Assembly: GCA_029891385.1 (NCBI GenBank)
Contig: CM057234.1
Span: 27,886,350 to 27,950,349 of the forward strand
Length of the DNA: 64,000 nucleotides
Direction of reading: 5' to 3'
Source: Erythroxylum novogranatense
Taxonomy: Eukaryota; Streptophyta; Magnoliopsida; Malpighiales; Erythroxylaceae
Shown here: positions 60,341 to 64,000 of the stretch, in pieces
Position numbering within the stretch: the first letter of the stretch is position 1
How the letters are laid out: each line of letters starts with the position of its first letter
Program-made: the position numbers and the translations under genes
The notes under the pieces: generated by a model
Databases searched by the model: none
What the model was told of the DNA's origin: nothing
What the model saw: only the letters and a program-made list of their open reading frames with translations

Positions 60341-60522
60341 GATTGGATTTTCTACTCTTTGCCACATGTAATGTAACTCTATTGTCAAGAAATCTGAAAC
60401 TCCTTTATTAATGATAACGAGGGCGTGGGCCGTTAAAAAACCTGCCTGGCAGGGACAAGAAAAAGGTACCCACATGTATACAAAAACGATAATAAGGAAA
60501 GATTAACTAGAATAAAACTTAT

Positions 60523-60810
60523 CTACTGGTAGAACGCCTTCAAGTTCTGTGAGTTCCAAGGCCTTGGTAGAACCTTCCCTTTCGCATCGTTGAGGATGTA
60601 AGAACCATGCCCGACTTGCTTAATCACTCGATAAGGTCCTTCCCACGTCTGTCCGAGCTTTCCAGGATACTTCCCAGCCGCCTCGACTTTTCGTAGGACG
60701 TAACCAGCTACCTTTACATCGCTCGGCTTAACCCTTCTGTTGTAGAATTTGGTCGCCTTTTGCCTGATGGCTTCTGAACGAGCATGTCGAGTCCGATACC
60801 GGAGTCCAAC
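60523..60810 (-). pseudogene. Tat-lineage pol, C-terminal end
   Basis: The minus strand reads RHARSEAIRQKATKFYNRRV, then GYVLRKVEAAGKYPGKLGQ, WEGPYRV and PRPWNSQNLKAFYQ followed by TAG (60523-60525). This is the integrase C-terminal GPY-like module as in Tat/Athila pol (LRK, GKLGPxWEGPY, WNxxxLKxYY). The frame is clean for about 90 codons; everything upstream is missing because the sequence changes to the leader of G near 60811. Confidence 0.8.
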
Positions 60811-60832
60811 TCTTGAACCGTAAAATATGACA

Positions 60833-60847
60833 CTTGCTTTGATACCA
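60833..60847 (-). other. Primer-binding site of G
   Basis: Minus strand TGGTATCAAAGCAAG, four bases from the LTR start at 60852. Confidence 0.8.
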
Positions 60848-61561
60848 CAAATGTTGGACCCCGTTCTCAGAACCCAACTCTCTTGCTTAAACTCACAAAC
60901 TGGCGAAAGGTATTACATTGAAGGGTTATATTTTTTTCATTCTTAATCCCTTGAACCCTTAAAGACATCATGAATTCATTCTCATGCTCAAAACGCTCCC
61001 AAAATTTACTTACCAAAGTTCCGTAGTGTGCCCATGTACCTAATCATCATACTTGAACTTATTTCCACTACGCGTTCACCGAATTTGAAAAACTTAAAAT
61101 CTTAAATTCATTTGGAATTCTCTTTTAAATCATAGCCTTATGACTCTTGTTTAATTTAAGACAAGAATTGCTTCAATCGGAGTTCTATAACTCAAGATAC
61201 ACTCCAATAACCTAAAAGAGTTCATACCGGAAACATGCTCTCTTAACCGGCCTTTAACTTACTTTAACGTAAACTTTCTCAATTTAACTCCAAATGAGAC
61301 CAATTTTTGTAGCAATAAAGATATATACCTTATAAATCCATTAGTTCAAGCCTCACCTCAATTGGAGGTCGAATGAGGGATTTATGCCCAAAACAATATA
61401 CCATGCTCACTTCCAAAATCAAATTGAAACTCTTTCGGCGCGATTGCTATAACTTTTTATCAAGATGTTGGATTGTGTTCGTTCTTTCACCATTTTAAAT
61501 TAAACATCTAGATATACAACTCATATTAGAGGCCTCAAAATGAAATTCGCACTCTAACTAG

Positions 61562-61728
61562 GTCGCTACCATGACTTACTTCTGTCATACCATGAGGAAG
61601 AGACTAAATGAAGTTGAGGTTCCACTGATTTTCTATGGTCGCGCCCGCGAGGAAGAGACGAACAGAAAGATGAGGCTCCTCTGATTTTCTATGGTCGCGC
61701 CCACGAGGTATAGAGCTCGCGCCCGCGA
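61562..61728. repeat. Dyad array in G
   Basis: TCGCGCCCGCGA at 61639 and 61717, one-base variant TCGCGCCCACGA at 61695, and decayed members near 61562 and 61584. Spacing is about 22, 55, 56, 22 bp. The 56-bp unit around them is also partly repeated. Confidence 0.7.
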
Positions 61729-62790
61729 GGAAGAAACGAACAGAATGATGAGATTTTTCCCAAAGCCTCTTAAACCCTCATTCATGCTTTCTAACTTATT
61801 CCTAACACCAAATACACTTGTAATCTTGCAAGATTCTCTTACTCTCATGCTAACATACTTTATAACAACTCCAAACATCAAACTTATTTTATCATTCTAT
61901 CAATTCTTGATTGATTTGTCCATCAAACCCTAAATTCATAGGCAACCATCCAAGCTATCATCATAAGCAAGACTTATGCATCATGCTAACTTTCAACCAT
62001 CATAACTCTCAACTTCCAACTTCTATTGTCTAACCAATTTAACACATTTACAAGACTTTGCACAATCAACCTCACACAAGCCTCATTCTCACTTTCATTT
62101 CACATGCATGACCATCAATCCCAATCCCATAACATTTACCTACCTATATGATATTCATGCCATCTCATGCATCATCTCAAAAGATCAAAGGTCATACACT
62201 CAAGCATTATACATTAGGGTTTAAAATTCACTTTTGAATCATAACTCATTCATTCCATCTTCATCAAATCATGTCATACTTCATACAATGCTTTAGTGGG
62301 CATTTTAAGCCCAATTACATGAAACTTCAAAATACAATATCATTCTCGAAATGCAACTAAAGCATTGTTTTACAAAAATCATTTCAATCGTTGCTCCATA
62401 TTCGTTCATATGCAATTGTACATTCACAACCATACTCAAGTCCATATTGTATTAATCATCATACATAAGAGTTTTACAATTTCATTGGCATTTCCTAGCC
62501 AAATTCCAAGACCAATAACAATATCTCATTTACCTTATTCCATTGCTCATATGAATTACAACTATACATTTACATAACCAAACTTCAAATACACAATAAA
62601 ACAAGCACAAGATGCCTTGATCCACTTCCACTTGATTTCTTGCTAAAAACCTAGAAATTGGAAAAATAGGGGGTGAGCTTGGGGAGCCCAATAGGTTCTA
62701 TGCTTATAACCAAATAATGAACAAAACATTTTTAGAAGTCCATTTCCATATAAATTTCCTTTGGATCATAAAACATTGTTTTCTTCAAAA

Positions 62791-62930
62791 CTCTTGTCAT
62801 TTTCTTGAAATCACAAATCATTCATTTTTTTCAAAGGTTCATAAAATCATAAACTAAGAACTCTTGTCATTTTCTTGAAATCACAAATCATTCATTTTTC
62901 AAAGGTTCATAAAATCATAAACGCAATTCA
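62791..62930. repeat. 70-bp tandem duplication in G
   Basis: CTCTTGTCATTTTCTTGAAA starts at 62791 and 62861; the two units differ by a small T-run change. Confidence 0.9.
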
Positions 62931-64000
62931 TGCATTTTTCAAACTTTCATGAAATCATGAATGCAATTCAACTTGTCACAATTCACATCATATAACACAT
63001 ACCACCTAACACATCATAATGGTTTGGCAAGTACACAATTCTTGGTAACCTTATAGTCTCATTTAATGAGCTTATATGGGCAAATCTTTAGGAGTCCGTA
63101 TAATGGATCATCCTATGCCGCAGTCGGGCAGCCGGGCGAAGGCTTTTCATGGTCATCGTGCACGAGACGTTTCTTGGGTGGACTTAACCTAACCCACATA
63201 ACATATAATCATGACTTGAAACTTGATTTCCCAAAGGCAAAAATCTTGGAAATCTTGTTTTGTATAAATCATGCAAATTTTCATAAATCATTTCATGAAC
63301 ATAAAGCATTTCATATGCAATGCATCATCATTCCTCAAGCAAAATCAAATAACATCCACATTCACATATCAAATCATCAATCATCCAATTCACATAATAT
63401 TTTCAAATCATTCATACCATTATACATCAATTATAGCAATTTCTCAAGGCATTCAAAAACAATGAGTTTGAAAGCATTTTTATATTCTTAATTTTTTTGA
63501 AAAATATTTCGACGGCCCATTATTTAACTATAAACATAAAACCTACCTTATGATTCCTTGCTTGAAAACCCTGCTCCAATGACCTTCCCTTGTTTTTCAT
63601 TCCTCTTGCCTCTCACCATTTTCCTCAAAATCAACACAATCCCCAAATCAAAAGACATCCAAAATGAAACAACCCTAAGGACACAAATCATGAAATTGAT
63701 CTTGGAATCACAATACCCATTCATTTTCTAGGCTTTCTCAACCATGACCCAATCCAAAGTTTAAACTTATACTCATCACTTACCTCAAATCCTTGCTCAA
63801 ATAATAGGTTCCTTGGCTTAGATTGTAGCTTGACTCTTCCTACACCTTTTTATCTCTTGAACCTTCTTCAAAATCTTCTTAAATCTCTTGGGACATCATG
63901 ACCTAGCTCAAGCTTTTTTTTTTCTTCCTTCTCCTTCTTTCTCCACTTCCACGAAACTCTCCTCCCTCTCTCCTCACAATTTTCAAGCACTTTCTTCTTT

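Larger units (their letters stand above)
53262..60810 (-). mobile_element. Tat-lineage Ty3/gypsy element, 3' part
   Basis: Read on the minus strand: end of pol (60810-60523), 3' untranslated region with a 74-bp tandem repeat (split by F), an extra gene on the opposite strand (54.3-56.8 kb) and a probable 3' LTR. Extra genes and 3' UTR tandem repeats are known features of the Tat lineage (Ogre/Retand group). Gag and most of pol are missing, since the element joins LTR G's leader at about 60811. Coherence is inferred from order, not from matching LTRs. Confidence 0.6.
60852..64000 (-). mobile_element. G: 5' LTR of the B/F/H family, cut by the window end
   Basis: Starts TGTTGGACCCC next to a primer site, so it is a 5' LTR. 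By comparison with B about 400 bp are missing beyond 64000. It aligns with B inverted through its length (for example GACCTCCAA and CCCAAAACAATATACCATG). It has a dyad array at 61562-61728 and a 70-bp tandem duplication at 62791-62930. The short open frames are not coding. Confidence 0.85.

Noticed and set aside
63066..63491. 141-codon plus-strand frame in G
   Set aside because: His/Asn/Ile-rich translation of LTR sequence antisense to the element; the same region in F and H is not open.

Overview
The window is repeat-dense chromosomal DNA of a flowering plant, almost entirely nested LTR retrotransposons. Evidence for a plant: initiator-Met-tRNA primer sites of the TGGTATC type, Tekay/Del-like chromovirus pol with a chromodomain, Ty1/copia and Tat-lineage pol remnants, a Tourist-like MITE, and one fragment of a FERONIA-type (CrRLK1L) receptor kinase. 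No intact host gene, tRNA, rRNA or CRISPR array was seen. Every coding region recognised is broken; names below describe ancestry, not working genes.

Layout. 1-4717: decayed Ty3/gypsy element K1 (minus) with a MITE in its 5' LTR. 4718-8600: inverted repeat, receptor-kinase fragment, Athila-like scrap and an old LTR remnant (H). 8600-53261: a second K-family element (K2, minus), split by a 40.7-kb insertion at 9882-50589. That insertion is a three-LTR tandem of a chromovirus, family A: LTR (9882-12713), internal A1 (12714-17339), LTR (17340-20166), internal A2 (20167-47769), LTR (47770-50589). A1 is uninterrupted. A2 is split by solo LTR B (20399-23529, TSD CTCAA), non-autonomous element C (24204-32692, TSD CTATC) and Ty1/copia element D (35229-46620, TSD xGCGG); D's LTR contains remnant E (37262-39063, TSD ATAAA). 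Nesting is therefore four deep: K2 > A2 > D > E. 53262-60810: 3' part of a Tat-lineage element (minus) with an antisense extra gene on the plus strand and a 74-bp tandem repeat, split by solo LTR F (57100-59980, TSD CCAAG). 60852-64000: start of LTR G, which runs off the window.

Two signals are not explained by routine annotation. First, LTRs of families A, C, B and G carry arrays of short GC-rich dyads. A and C have nearly regular 21-27 bp spacing; B and G use about 21-22 bp alternating with 51-56 bp. The dyad sequence differs between families but is shared within a copy. Second, in patches (about 10.2-10.7, 17.6-18.1, 24.0-26.4, 30.0-35.2, 46.8-49.7 kb) CAG and CTG trinucleotides are selectively altered relative to sister copies. 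This looks more like CHG-methylation-linked long-read consensus error than mutation, so some frameshifts there may not be real.
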